A stretch of DNA of 53,213 nt, from contig DATDRF010000145.1 in NCBI GenBank assembly GCA_035291905.1, positions 1 through 53,213 on the forward strand, read 5' to 3'. A program made the position numbers and the translations under genes. Every line of letters begins with the position of its first letter. Position 1 is the stretch's first letter. Below, in pieces: positions 45,971 through 53,213 of the stretch. This DNA is from JACPLA01 sp035291905 (GTDB taxonomy: Bacteria > Bacteroidota > Ignavibacteria > UBA10030). The notes under the pieces were generated by a model. The model ran no database searches and had not been told where the DNA came from. It saw nothing but the letters and a program-made list of their open reading frames with translations.

Positions 45971-46392
45971 GAGGGTAAGAGTAGGAATGGGGGGAAAAAT
46001 GAGGATCGGGGCTCATGGGGATCTTTAGGTGTACAAGATGGCATTTGATGCTGCGATGGAGATATTCAGATTGACCGGAACGTTTCCAAAGGAAGAACGA
46101 TACTCGCTTGTCGACCAGATTCGCAGATCATCCCGATCTGTTTGTGCAAATATTGCTGAAGCATTTGAGAAACGACTTTTCCCGGCTCATTTTAGAAGCA
46201 AGCTATCCGATTGCCTGAGCGAAGCTGCCGAAACTCAGGTTTGGCTTGAATTCTCAACCGAGTGCGGCTATCTGGAGTCAACAAGATCAAATGAATTGTT
46301 CAACCAGTATGCTTTCATAAAAGGAAAGCTGATTAAAATGATGCAACACCCCGAGGATTGGAAGGTCTGATAGCACATACGCTCTTACCCTC
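45971..46392. repeat. Inverted repeat flanking the four-helix-bundle gene
   Basis: GAGGGTAAGAG (45971-45981) and CTCTTACCCTC (46382-46392) are perfect 11-bp inverted copies placed either side of the small gene at 46029-46370. The arrangement recalls rRNA intervening sequences, where the same protein family sits inside a stem, but here the insert lies between two transporter genes. Confidence 0.6.
46029..46370 (+). CDS. Four-helix-bundle (S23-type) protein
   Basis: A 113-residue protein of the family first known from 23S rRNA intervening sequences: VYKMAFDAAMEIFRL, FPKEERYSLVDQIRRSSRSV, CANIAEAFEKR and a C-terminal helix. Function is unknown. The family usually has a few residues before VYKM, ending in a DL pair; here the upstream frame reads His-Gly-Asp-Leu and then a TAG stop (46026-46028) directly before the GTG. 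So the start is either this GTG or the N-terminus has been lost to a nonsense change. Short inverted repeats flank it. Confidence 0.8.
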   Translation: MYKMAFDAAMEIFRLTGTFPKEERYSLVDQIRRSSRSVCANIAEAFEKRLFPAHFRSKLSDCLSEAAETQVWLEFSTECGYLESTRSNELFNQYAFIKGKLIKMMQHPEDWKV

Positions 46393-46422
46393 ATACACAC
46401 TTAAACTCATACACACACCCTG

Positions 46423-47814
46423 ATGACCGAACCAACCCCACAACCTCAACTTCTCCGCGCTCTCGGCCTGCGCGAGGGAATCGCGATCCACATGGGCGTC
46501 ATCATCGGCTCGGGCATTTTCATTGTTCCCGCGACGATTGCCGGCCATCTCCAGGCGATGGGTCCTATCATGCTGGTGTGGATCGTTGCAGGGATGTTGA
46601 CGTTGTTCGGCGCCCTGACGCTCGCCGAACTCAGCGCCGTGCTGCCGCAGGCCGGGGGTCCTTACGTCTACCTTCGCGAGAGCTTCGGGCGTATCTGGGG
46701 CTTTCTCTTCAGCTGGAACGATTTCTTCATCAACAAAGCCGGTTCTGCGGCCGCAATCGCCGTCGGATTCGCCACATTCCTTGGGTACTTCTTCCCCGCC
46801 TTCCAGCCGACTCAGCGCTTTTTCGATTACCCCGTTCATATTCTCGGGCTTTCATTCGATTTTGGGATGGGGTGGGTCCAGCTCACGGCCATGCTCACCA
46901 TTGGCGTCGTCACCCTTATCAACGTTCGCGGTGTTCAGTTTGGAGGATGGGTCATGAACATCTTCACCAGCGCCAAGGTCATTGCGCTGGTGGGATTGAT
47001 CCTCGCAGCCCTGTTTTCGGGGATGGGATCGGCATCCAATTTCCTTCCCTGGTGGCCGGATGAATGGACAAGCAGCCTGACGGCTGGATTCGGCCTCGCG
47101 ATGATATCCGCACTCTGGGCATATGACGGTTGGATCGACGTAACCCTTGCGGCAGGAGAGTTCAAGAATCCGCAGCGGAACGTTCCGATGTCACTCCTCA
47201 TCGGTACGGTCTCCGTCATTATTCTCTATCTCGCAGCCAATATTGCCTTTGCGTACATCATCCCTGTCGAGTCCATGTCGGGGTCGCCGCGTATCGCGGC
47301 GGATGTCGCCGCCACCGCTCTCGGTCCGGTCGGTGCATCCCTCGTCATCATTGGAATTCTTTGCTCGACCTTTGGCTCAACCAACGGGATGCTTCTTGCC
47401 GGGCCGCGTTCCACGTACGCGGCCGGGGCCGACGGTGCGATGACACGCTCGTTCGGAAAGGTCCATCCGAAGTTCCATTCTCCGTATATCGCGATTGTCG
47501 CCATGGGAATATGGAGCTGTCTGCTCACGTTCAGCGGGACGTACGAGCAGATCGCGTCGTACGTTGTCTTTGGCTCCTGGTTCTTCTACGGTTTGACCGC
47601 CGTGAGTGTGATCGTCCTGCGAAAAAAAATGCCCGATGCCGAGCGTCCGTACAAGGCATGGGGATATCCGTATGCAACCCTGCTCTTCGTTCTCATCGTA
47701 ACATGGTTCCTCTACAATACGATGGTCGAAGATACCCGTAATGCGGTTATCGGAATCATTCTGCTTTTGATTTCCCTTCCGTTCTATTGGTACTGGACCC
47801 GCAAGCGTTCCTGA
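46423..47814 (+). CDS. APC-family amino acid permease (LAT-like)
   Basis: A 463-residue transporter with about 12 hydrophobic spans and the APC hallmarks MGVIIGSGIFIVPATIAG in TM1 and GGPYVYLRESFG after TM2-3, with the amphipathic FSWNDFFINKAGSAAAIAVG segment. Members exchange or import neutral amino acids; the substrate here cannot be specified. The C-terminus ends in a short charged tail (YWYWTRKRS) with no UspA domain, unlike the permease at 42152. It follows the four-helix-bundle gene after 52 nt and lies 139 nt before terC. Confidence 0.87.
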   Translation: MTEPTPQPQLLRALGLREGIAIHMGVIIGSGIFIVPATIAGHLQAMGPIMLVWIVAGMLTLFGALTLAELSAVLPQAGGPYVYLRESFGRIWGFLFSWNDFFINKAGSAAAIAVGFATFLGYFFPAFQPTQRFFDYPVHILGLSFDFGMGWVQLTAMLTIGVVTLINVRGVQFGGWVMNIFTSAKVIALVGLILAALFSGMGSASNFLPWWPDEWTSSLTAGFGLAMISALWAYDGWIDVTLAAGEFKNPQRNVPMSLLIGTVSVIILYLAANIAFAYIIPVESMSGSPRIAADVAATALGPVGASLVIIGILCSTFGSTNGMLLAGPRSTYAAGADGAMTRSFGKVHPKFHSPYIAIVAMGIWSCLLTFSGTYEQIASYVVFGSWFFYGLTAVSVIVLRKKMPDAERPYKAWGYPYATLLFVLIVTWFLYNTMVEDTRNAVIGIILLLISLPFYWYWTRKRS

Positions 47815-47828
47815 GTTGAAAGAAGCCA

Positions 47829-47875
47829 CTGAGGACACAGAGAAAAACACCTCTGTGTTCTCCGTGTAACCTCAG
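47829..47875. repeat. Imperfect palindrome after the APC permease gene
   Basis: Inner arms ACACAGAG/CTCTGTGT (47835-47842 and 47851-47858) lie inside outer arms CTGAGG/CCTCAG (47829-47834 and 47870-47875), with an 11-nt bulge on the right side. It begins 15 nt after the permease stop codon and may act as a terminator or a REP-like element; no T-run follows. Confidence 0.5.
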
Positions 47876-47953
47876 AGGTCTCCTACCGAATTCCAATGAT
47901 TTCAAGGAAACTTTTGCTATCTTTTCTGCGATGATTTCTATCATGGGCAACAA

Positions 47954-48922
47954 ATGAACCACGGCGCCTGGCTCTGGGCGGTTTTCAATCTCTTCGTTGT
48001 CTTCATGCTTGTCCTCGACCTGCGCGTGTTCCACAAGCAGGCCCACGAGGTCAAGATCAAGGAGGCCCTCCTCTGGAGCGCTTTCTGGATCGTCCTTTCC
48101 CTCCTCTTCAATGTCGGCGTCTACATCTTCGAGGGGTACGAAGTCGCCCTTCAATTCTTCACCGGCTACATCATCGAAAAATCGTTGAGCGTCGACAACC
48201 TCTTCGTCTTCCTGATGATCTTTTCGTACTTCAAGGTGCCGGGCAAGTATCAGCACAAGGTCCTCTTCTGGGGAATCGTCGGGGCACTAGTCATGAGGGG
48301 ACTGCTGATATTTGTGGGGGTGACCTTGATCAACCAGTTCCACTGGGTCCTCTACATCTTCGGCGCCTTCCTGGTATTCACCGGGGTCAAAATGGCTTTT
48401 CAGGACGAGACGGTGGATATTCATCCCGAGAACAATATTTTTGTCAGAATCTTCAAGAGGATACTCCCCGTCACCGCCGGATATCATGAGGGGAAATTCT
48501 TCGTCAGGGCCGAAAAGAGGGTCTATGCGACGCTGTTGTTTATTGTGATCATCGTCGTCGAAACGACCGACCTCGTGTTCGCCCTGGATTCCATACCCGC
48601 CGTCTTTGCGATCACACGCGACCCGTTCATCGTCTACACCTCCAACGTCTTTGCGATCCTCGGTCTCAGGGCCCTCTATTTTGCCCTCGCCGGGTTGCTC
48701 GATCTGTTCCACTACCTCAAGTTCGGCCTCTCGATTGTGCTTGTGTTCATCGGGGCAAAGATGCTGATCGAGAGTTTCTATGACCTTCCTATCGCCATTG
48801 CACTCGGCGTCGTCGCCGGCGTGTTGACGCTCTCGGTTGTTGCGTCGGTCCTTTTCCCCAAGAAGGAAAAGCCGCCGTTGCCGCCGGGGCTCACCGATTC
48901 GCCTGCCGATGGTCATGCCTGA
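47954..48922 (+). CDS. TerC/Alx-family membrane protein
   Basis: A 322-residue protein with about nine hydrophobic spans and the TerC signature: YIIEKSLSVDNLFVFLMIF and VVETTDLVFALDSIPAVFAI, each with acidic residues placed in the membrane. Family members export manganese or confer tellurite resistance; which applies here is unknown. No Mn-riboswitch-like structure was recognised in the 139-nt leader. The start at 47954 is an ATG with no strong ribosome site. The gene overlaps the next small membrane-protein gene. Confidence 0.92.
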   Translation: MNHGAWLWAVFNLFVVFMLVLDLRVFHKQAHEVKIKEALLWSAFWIVLSLLFNVGVYIFEGYEVALQFFTGYIIEKSLSVDNLFVFLMIFSYFKVPGKYQHKVLFWGIVGALVMRGLLIFVGVTLINQFHWVLYIFGAFLVFTGVKMAFQDETVDIHPENNIFVRIFKRILPVTAGYHEGKFFVRAEKRVYATLLFIVIIVVETTDLVFALDSIPAVFAITRDPFIVYTSNVFAILGLRALYFALAGLLDLFHYLKFGLSIVLVFIGAKMLIESFYDLPIAIALGVVAGVLTLSVVASVLFPKKEKPPLPPGLTDSPADGHA

Positions 48923-49139
48923 CAATCTTCTTCTCATCGTCTTCGGAATCATCTCCGCCCTCGGCCTGGTGATTGGAGTTACCGGTTTCGGCCTTGCCCT
49001 CAAGTATTCAAAGAAGCCCGAAGCTGAGATCAGGATGGCGGGATGGGCGGTCGTCGGCCTTGCCGGCCTCGTGCTGGCGGGAATGAGCTGGGCGTATTTT
49101 CTGCTTCCCATCCTTTGGAACCATCTGTTCGGCAGGTAA
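48909..49139 (+). CDS. Small two-span membrane protein, function unknown
   Basis: A 76-residue protein (MVMPDNLLLIVFGIISALG at the start) with two hydrophobic segments around residues 6-30 and 44-66, separated by a short charged loop (KYSKKPEAEIR). The ATG at 48909 lies inside the 3' end of terC in another frame, and a second ATG at 48915 is equally possible. The overlap suggests translational coupling with terC, perhaps as an accessory subunit. Not recognised as a known family. Confidence 0.6.
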   Translation: MVMPDNLLLIVFGIISALGLVIGVTGFGLALKYSKKPEAEIRMAGWAVVGLAGLVLAGMSWAYFLLPILWNHLFGR

Positions 49140-49166
49140 TCCCCCCCCACTGTAGTCCCGGGCTTC

Positions 49167-49287
49167 TGTCATCCTGAGCGAGCACAAAGAGGTCTTCTGA
49201 GGGCGAGCGAAGGATCCGGAAAACATCAAGAAGTCCCGCGGTTTCCAGATCCTTCGCTCACACGCAAAACGTTCGCTCAGGATGACA
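49167..49287. mobile_element. Palindromic MITE-like element, copy 1
   Basis: A 121-bp element with perfect 15-bp terminal inverted repeats TGTCATCCTGAGCGA, and a second internal inverted pair GAGCGAAGGATC/GATCCTTCGCTC, so the whole unit folds into a long imperfect hairpin. A near-identical copy lies at 49688-49809, on the other side of the GIY-YIG gene. It encodes no protein. The stretch 49140-49166 before it contains nothing recognisable. Confidence 0.85.
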
Positions 49288-49388
49288 ACAAGGGAAGAAG
49301 AAGGGGGATACCGGTGCGATCATGGAGACTCCCCCCACACATCAAGGAAAAGAGAAAAGACTGAAGGAAAAAGAATACTGGGGGGATC

Positions 49389-49676
49389 ATGAAGACGTAT
49401 TACGTGTACATCATGGCAAGTATGGCCAATGCTACAATCTACGTGGGGGTAACCAACAGCCTTGAAAGACGCGTCCAAGAACACAAAGAGAAGCTCATCC
49501 GCGGCTTCACACAACGATACAACTGTGTGAAGCTTGTGTACTTTGAAGAATTCGGCGACATTGCTGAGGCCATCATGAGGGAAAAGGAACTCAAGGGATG
49601 GCGGCGCTCAAAGAAAGTTGCCCTGATAGAGAAAATGAGTCCGGACTGGCGCGATTTGAGCCAGGATTGGTACTAG
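49389..49676 (+). CDS. Small single-domain GIY-YIG endonuclease
   Basis: A 95-residue protein with the GIY-YIG core only: MKTYYVYIMASM with the GIY-equivalent VYI at 6-8, TIYVGVTNSLERRVQEH with YVG at 18-20 and the conserved arginine, then REKELKGWRRSKKVALI. Stand-alone proteins of this size are common in bacteria and are of mostly unknown function. GGGGGG lies 4 nt before the ATG. It sits between two direct copies of a palindromic element, which suggests it moves with them or acts on them; that is inference. Confidence 0.9.
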   Translation: MKTYYVYIMASMANATIYVGVTNSLERRVQEHKEKLIRGFTQRYNCVKLVYFEEFGDIAEAIMREKELKGWRRSKKVALIEKMSPDWRDLSQDWY

Positions 49677-49687
49677 CCTGCCGCTTT

Positions 49688-49809
49688 TGTCATCCTGAGC
49701 GAGCACAAAGAGGTCTTCTGAGGGCGAGCGAAGGATCCGGAAAACACCCAAGAAGTCCCGCGGTTTCCAGATCCTTCGCTCACACGCAAAGCGTTCGCTC
49801 AGGATGACA
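49688..49809. mobile_element. Palindromic MITE-like element, copy 2
   Basis: 122 bp, the same orientation and nearly the same sequence as 49167-49287, with the same 15-bp terminal inverted repeats. The visible differences are an extra C and an exchange near 49745-49750 and a single base near 49791. It begins 12 nt after the GIY-YIG stop codon, and its right end runs into a tandem array. Confidence 0.85.
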
Positions 49810-49965
49810 ACAAAGGAAACAGAGAGGGATGCTGAAGCATTCACGAAGACTCAACATCAGAGAAAACGTTCGCTCAGGATGACAACAAAGAAAACGGAGA
49901 GGGAGGCTGGAGCATTCACGAAGACTCAACATCAGGGCAAGCGTTCGTTCAGGATGACAACAAGG
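49792..49965. repeat. 75-bp tandem repeat, two units plus a partial third
   Basis: CGTTCGCTCAGGATGACAAC recurs at 49792, 49867 and (with one change) 49942, an exact 75-bp period. Each full unit carries the right end of the palindromic element followed by AGCATTCACGAAGACTCAAC. It looks like serial copying of the element end plus adjoining sequence. From 49966 to 50188 no gene is seen. Confidence 0.85.
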
Positions 49966-50188
49966 GGGGACAAGGAAGGAAAGGGGGAGAATTATTCAAC
50001 ATTTTTCCTGTTTTCCATCCTCTGGCATTTCTTCCTAATCCTCCGTAACCTTGCTGAAGCGATGAAGTTCCCTCTATCGCTCTCTCCGACAACCAGGCTT
50101 CCTATGAAGCAGACGGACGATCTTCGTTTCACCTCTCTTTCCCTTGCCAACCCTTATACCTGCAGCCTCTTTCGGAAGGGTTTACCCT

Positions 50189-52762
50189 ATGATACGACCG
50201 ATCCAAACCTATACCGTTGACCCGTCCATTCCACCCGGGTTGGAATGCCTGCTCGAACTGGCAAACAACCTCGCATGGGTGTGGGACAGCGACCTCATGG
50301 AGCTCTTCATTCGGCTCGACCCCGATCTCTGGGAACAAGCACAGCATAATCCTGTCCGCCTTTTGGGAAGCATTAAGCAGGAACGGCTCAACAACGCTGC
50401 GCGTGACGAGGCCTACCTGGCCCAGGTCGAGCGGGGATACGAGAAATTCAAGAAATACCGCGAGGCGAGTTCCTGCTGGTTCAAGAAGACGTACGGCGAG
50501 ATCTTTAAGACCCGCATTGCGTATTTTTCGGCTGAGTTTGGCCTCACGGAGTGCGTACCGAACTATTCGGGAGGCCTCGGCGTCCTCTCCGGTGATCATC
50601 TCAAGTCGGCAAGCGACCTCGGACTCCCGCTCGTGGGCGTCGGATTGCTCTATCAGCAGGGATATTTCCGGCAGTATCTGAACGCCGACGGCTTTCAGCA
50701 GGAACGATACCCCGAGAACGACTTCTATACGCTCCCTGTCGAGCTGCAGAAGAAAGACGGCAAACCCCTGACCATATCCGTCGAACTTCCCGGCCGCTCC
50801 GTGGCCGCGCAGATCTGGCTGGTGCGGGTCGGGCGCATTCCCCTCTATCTGCTCGACACCAACATCCCCCAGAATCCCCGACAGGACCAGAAGATCACCG
50901 ATCAATTATACGGCGGCGACAGGGAGATGCGGATTCAGCAGGAGATACTTCTTGGAATCGGCGGTTATCGCGCCCTCAAGGCGCTGGGGATCGATATTGG
51001 GGTGTACCATCTCAATGAAGGCCACTCCGCATTTCTGTGCCTTGAGCGTTGCGGCGATCTGATGAAGGAGCACAAGCTCCCGTTTGCCGCGGCAAAAGAG
51101 GCCGCCGGGTCGGGCATCGTTTTCACGACCCACACACCCGTGCCTGCGGGAAACGACTTCTTCTCGCCCGAGCTGATGTCGAGATACCTCTCCGGGTTCC
51201 GCTCTCAGCTCGGCCTCAACGAAAAGGACTTCCTCGGCCTTGGCCGCCAGAACCCGGAAAGCATGGAGGAGCACTTCTGCATGACCGTCCTGGCGCTCCG
51301 AATGGCCGGAAAGTCCAATGCGGTCAGCAAGCTCCATGGCAGAGTTTCGCGCACCATGTGGAAGAATGTGTGGCCCGATATTCCGATGGATGATCTGCCG
51401 ATCGTCTCCATTACGAACGGGACGCACGGGCCGTCATGGATCAGCAGGGACGTGGCCGGTCTGTACGACCGGTACCTTGGCCCGCGGTGGCGTGACGACG
51501 GCGGCGACCTTGCTTTATGGTCGCGCGTCGACCAGATTCCCGACGAGGAGCTCTGGCGGACACACGAGCGGCGGCGAGAGAGGCTCGTCGCCTTTGCGCG
51601 GGGACGCCTCGCCAGCCAGCTGAAAGCCCGGGGCGCACCTCCGGTGGAGGTCGAGCGGGCAAGGGAGGTCCTCAAGTCTGATGCGTTAACAATCGGTTTC
51701 GGCCGGCGTTTTGCCACCTATAAACGTGCAACGCTTATTCTCAAGGACGCAGAACGTCTCACAAAAATCCTCACCGACAAGGATCGGCCTGTCCAGATCC
51801 TGTTTACGGGAAAGGCCCACCCGCTTGACAATCCGGGGAAGGACCTGATCCGCCAGATCATCCACTTCGAACGGATGAACGGCATTCGGAACCATATGGT
51901 GTTCCTCGAAGACTATGATATGGTCGTCGGGAGATACATGGTCCAGGGAGTGGATATCTGGCTCAACACCCCGCGCAGGCCCCTGGAGGCGAGCGGCACC
52001 AGCGGCATGAAGGCAGGATTGAACGGCGCGATCAACCTCAGCGTCCTCGACGGATGGTGGGATGAGGCGTACAACGTGAACACGGGTTGGGCCATCGGGA
52101 AGGGTGAAGAATACACCGAAGAGAAATTCCAGGACGATGTGGAATCGAACGCTCTCTACGACCTTCTCGAGAAGGAAATCGTCCCCCTCTTCTATAGAAG
52201 GGGCGTTGACGACCTCCCGCGCGAGTGGATAAGCAGAATGAAAGGGTCAATGAAGGCGATCGGGCCGCAGTTCAACACCAACCGAATGGTGCGCGAGTAC
52301 ATGGACAAAATGTACCTTACCGCGCAGGTCCGGTCGGCCTCCCTGCAGACAGACGGTTTCAGAAAGGCAAAAGAGCTGGCCGCCTGGAAAGAGCGGGTAA
52401 CCGACGCATGGGAAGACATAGAAGTAGGCGACGTGACAATCGAAAAAGCCGACAGGCTGAGAGTGGGCGAATCCGTGACTGTGAGAGCCTCCCTTGAGCT
52501 TGGCGACCTTACCCCGAATGACGTTTTCGTCGACATATGGTACGGGGTTCTCAACGCCAAAGGCGATATTGAGCATCCCAAGATCGCCCTCATGAGGAGC
52601 ACCGGAAAAAAACAGGGATCAAAGACCGAATATGTCGGGTCGATCACCCTGGAGACAAGCGGGCGCCTGGGGCACACGATCCGGGTCCTCCCCCGCCACG
52701 AAGACCTCGACAACCCCAACCAGCCGGGGCTTATTGTATGGGCAAATGGGCAGGAGGGGTGA
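50189..52762 (+). CDS. glgP: Alpha-glucan (glycogen/maltodextrin) phosphorylase, GT35
   Basis: Releases glucose 1-phosphate from glycogen or maltodextrin. The 857-residue protein has the DUF3417-type N-terminus of the short alpha-glucan phosphorylases (LECLLELANNLAWVWD), the core YFSAEFGLTECVPNYSGGLG and LSGDHLKSASDLGLPLVGVG, and the PLP-binding Lys608 in GTSGMKAGLNG. An open frame begins 15 codons earlier, but the ATG at 50189 starts the domain and has GGAAGGG upstream. A C-terminal beta-rich segment of about 100 residues follows the catalytic part. No glycogen synthase or branching enzyme is near. Confidence 0.94.
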   Translation: MIRPIQTYTVDPSIPPGLECLLELANNLAWVWDSDLMELFIRLDPDLWEQAQHNPVRLLGSIKQERLNNAARDEAYLAQVERGYEKFKKYREASSCWFKKTYGEIFKTRIAYFSAEFGLTECVPNYSGGLGVLSGDHLKSASDLGLPLVGVGLLYQQGYFRQYLNADGFQQERYPENDFYTLPVELQKKDGKPLTISVELPGRSVAAQIWLVRVGRIPLYLLDTNIPQNPRQDQKITDQLYGGDREMRIQQEILLGIGGYRALKALGIDIGVYHLNEGHSAFLCLERCGDLMKEHKLPFAAAKEAAGSGIVFTTHTPVPAGNDFFSPELMSRYLSGFRSQLGLNEKDFLGLGRQNPESMEEHFCMTVLALRMAGKSNAVSKLHGRVSRTMWKNVWPDIPMDDLPIVSITNGTHGPSWISRDVAGLYDRYLGPRWRDDGGDLALWSRVDQIPDEELWRTHERRRERLVAFARGRLASQLKARGAPPVEVERAREVLKSDALTIGFGRRFATYKRATLILKDAERLTKILTDKDRPVQILFTGKAHPLDNPGKDLIRQIIHFERMNGIRNHMVFLEDYDMVVGRYMVQGVDIWLNTPRRPLEASGTSGMKAGLNGAINLSVLDGWWDEAYNVNTGWAIGKGEEYTEEKFQDDVESNALYDLLEKEIVPLFYRRGVDDLPREWISRMKGSMKAIGPQFNTNRMVREYMDKMYLTAQVRSASLQTDGFRKAKELAAWKERVTDAWEDIEVGDVTIEKADRLRVGESVTVRASLELGDLTPNDVFVDIWYGVLNAKGDIEHPKIALMRSTGKKQGSKTEYVGSITLETSGRLGHTIRVLPRHEDLDNPNQPGLIVWANGQEG

Positions 52763-52786
52763 GAGGAGCTGAGGATTGGCTCGTGA

Positions 52787-52907
52787 CGCCGCCATCCGTT
52801 GGAAATGGACGGCTGAGAGATCCCCGTACGTGGTTTAATCCCGCAAAGCGGGATTATGGTTCCCCCCGGCGTCTTCTGAGCCGTCGGTTTCCAACCGATG
52901 GTTCGCC
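52787..52907. repeat. Long REP-like palindrome after glgP
   Basis: A nested palindrome: outer arms CCATCCGTTGGAAA and TTTCCAACCGATGG (13 of 14 paired), a second pair built on ACGGCT/AGCCGT, and a central perfect hairpin TAATCCCGCAAAGCGGGATTA (52835-52855, 9-bp arms, 3-nt loop). It begins 24 nt after the glgP stop and could cap that transcript or be a transposase target. Confidence 0.75.
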
Positions 52908-53213
52908 CTACCCGCCACAAAATTGCCGATTTTTCGTCAATTTCGTGTCCCGCGTCACCTTCCCACATTGACACGGCCCCCGAAATTGCCTATTTTTGGG
53001 ACGCAGAGGTGATCCGATGGGAGGCGAAACGCCCGGGCACTGCTTTGTGACGTATCACGCTAACTTTCCTTCCTTCCAGCCTGTCATTGGTGAAACTCTT
53101 CTGAGTCATTTGCTCCAAACTTCGCATTCGTTTTACGCCGTGCGTCTGTTTTATGCAGTGCAAATGAAGCCTCCCATGCCCCCATATCGCCAACAATACA
53201 CGCTTCTTGCGTG
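52908..53213. other. Right-hand end, no gene recognised
   Basis: Two near-copies of AAATTGCCGATTTTT lie at about 52920-52935 and 52983-52998. A 68-codon open frame on the minus strand (52990-53196) has no recognisable protein features. The last bases hold a short inverted repeat (ACGCTTCTTGCGT). Nothing else is supported. Confidence 0.5.

Noticed and set aside
46029..46370. rRNA intervening sequence
   Set aside because: The S23-type gene is present, but no 23S rRNA sequence flanks it; both neighbours are transporter genes.
47815..47953. Manganese riboswitch upstream of terC
   Set aside because: TerC genes often have one, but the leader holds only a CACAGAG-type palindrome and nothing resembling the conserved riboswitch core.
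49792..49965. Tandem repeats as a CRISPR array
   Set aside because: The 75-bp units are contiguous copies without unique spacers, and no cas gene is present.
52990..53196. A 68-codon minus-strand frame at the right end
   Set aside because: No signal, domain or ribosome site, and composition is unlike the other genes.

Overview
The window looks like chromosomal DNA from a Gram-negative, non-photosynthetic member of the Bacteroidota/Chlorobi (FCB) lineage, perhaps an Ignavibacteria-like organism. The reasons are lipid A genes (lpxB, lpxK), signal-peptide-bearing beta-barrel proteins, an MEP-pathway gene (ispD), GatB-dependent tRNA amidation, pyruvate phosphate dikinase, a SpoIID-DUF4922-GT2-sugar kinase cluster of Bacteroidota type, and weak or absent Shine-Dalgarno sites with several TTG starts. 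The placement is inference; no rRNA or tRNA gene was seen.

Positions 1-38464 are almost entirely minus-strand and housekeeping-rich. Reading in the direction of transcription from the right: a peptidoglycan-sugar cluster (38464 down to 29314: BadF-type sugar kinase, two-domain glycosyltransferase, DUF4922/HIT-like protein, SpoIID protein, AmpG-like permease, NagZ-beta-lactamase fusion lipoprotein), an outer-membrane-type protein, a frameshifted REP-type transposase on the plus strand, pruA with a zinc-ribbon/DUF2007 protein, sucC, gatB, a small beta-barrel protein and tpiA. Next comes a tightly overlapping operon: GH2-fold membrane protein, smc, HAD phosphatase, isoprenylcysteine-methyltransferase-like protein, lpxB, lpxK. 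It is followed by a C26 glutamine amidotransferase, ppdK, queA, ispD, plsY, gpsA, a divergent second plsY, htrA and purB (cut by the window edge).

Positions 38571-52762 are plus-strand: a secreted protein of unknown function, a TlpA-like thioredoxin and DsbD, then a transporter block (APC permease with UspA domain, NhaC with a periplasmic N-terminal domain, a second APC permease, TerC) and alpha-glucan phosphorylase. Small selfish-looking units sit between these genes: a four-helix-bundle (S23-type) gene between short inverted repeats, and a GIY-YIG gene between two near-identical 121-122 bp palindromic elements followed by 75-bp tandem repeats.

Non-coding DNA is unusually structured. Gene gaps hold degenerate short-word tracts that always read the same way relative to transcription, and three genes next to them (gatB, the ampG-like gene, nhaC) have TTG starts. 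Several REP-like palindromes also occur. The strongest leads are the GH2 fold that has lost both catalytic residues and is fused to a membrane domain and co-transcribed with smc; the peptidoglycan-sugar cluster containing DUF4922; the GIY-YIG gene with its paired palindromic elements; and the oriented word tracts.
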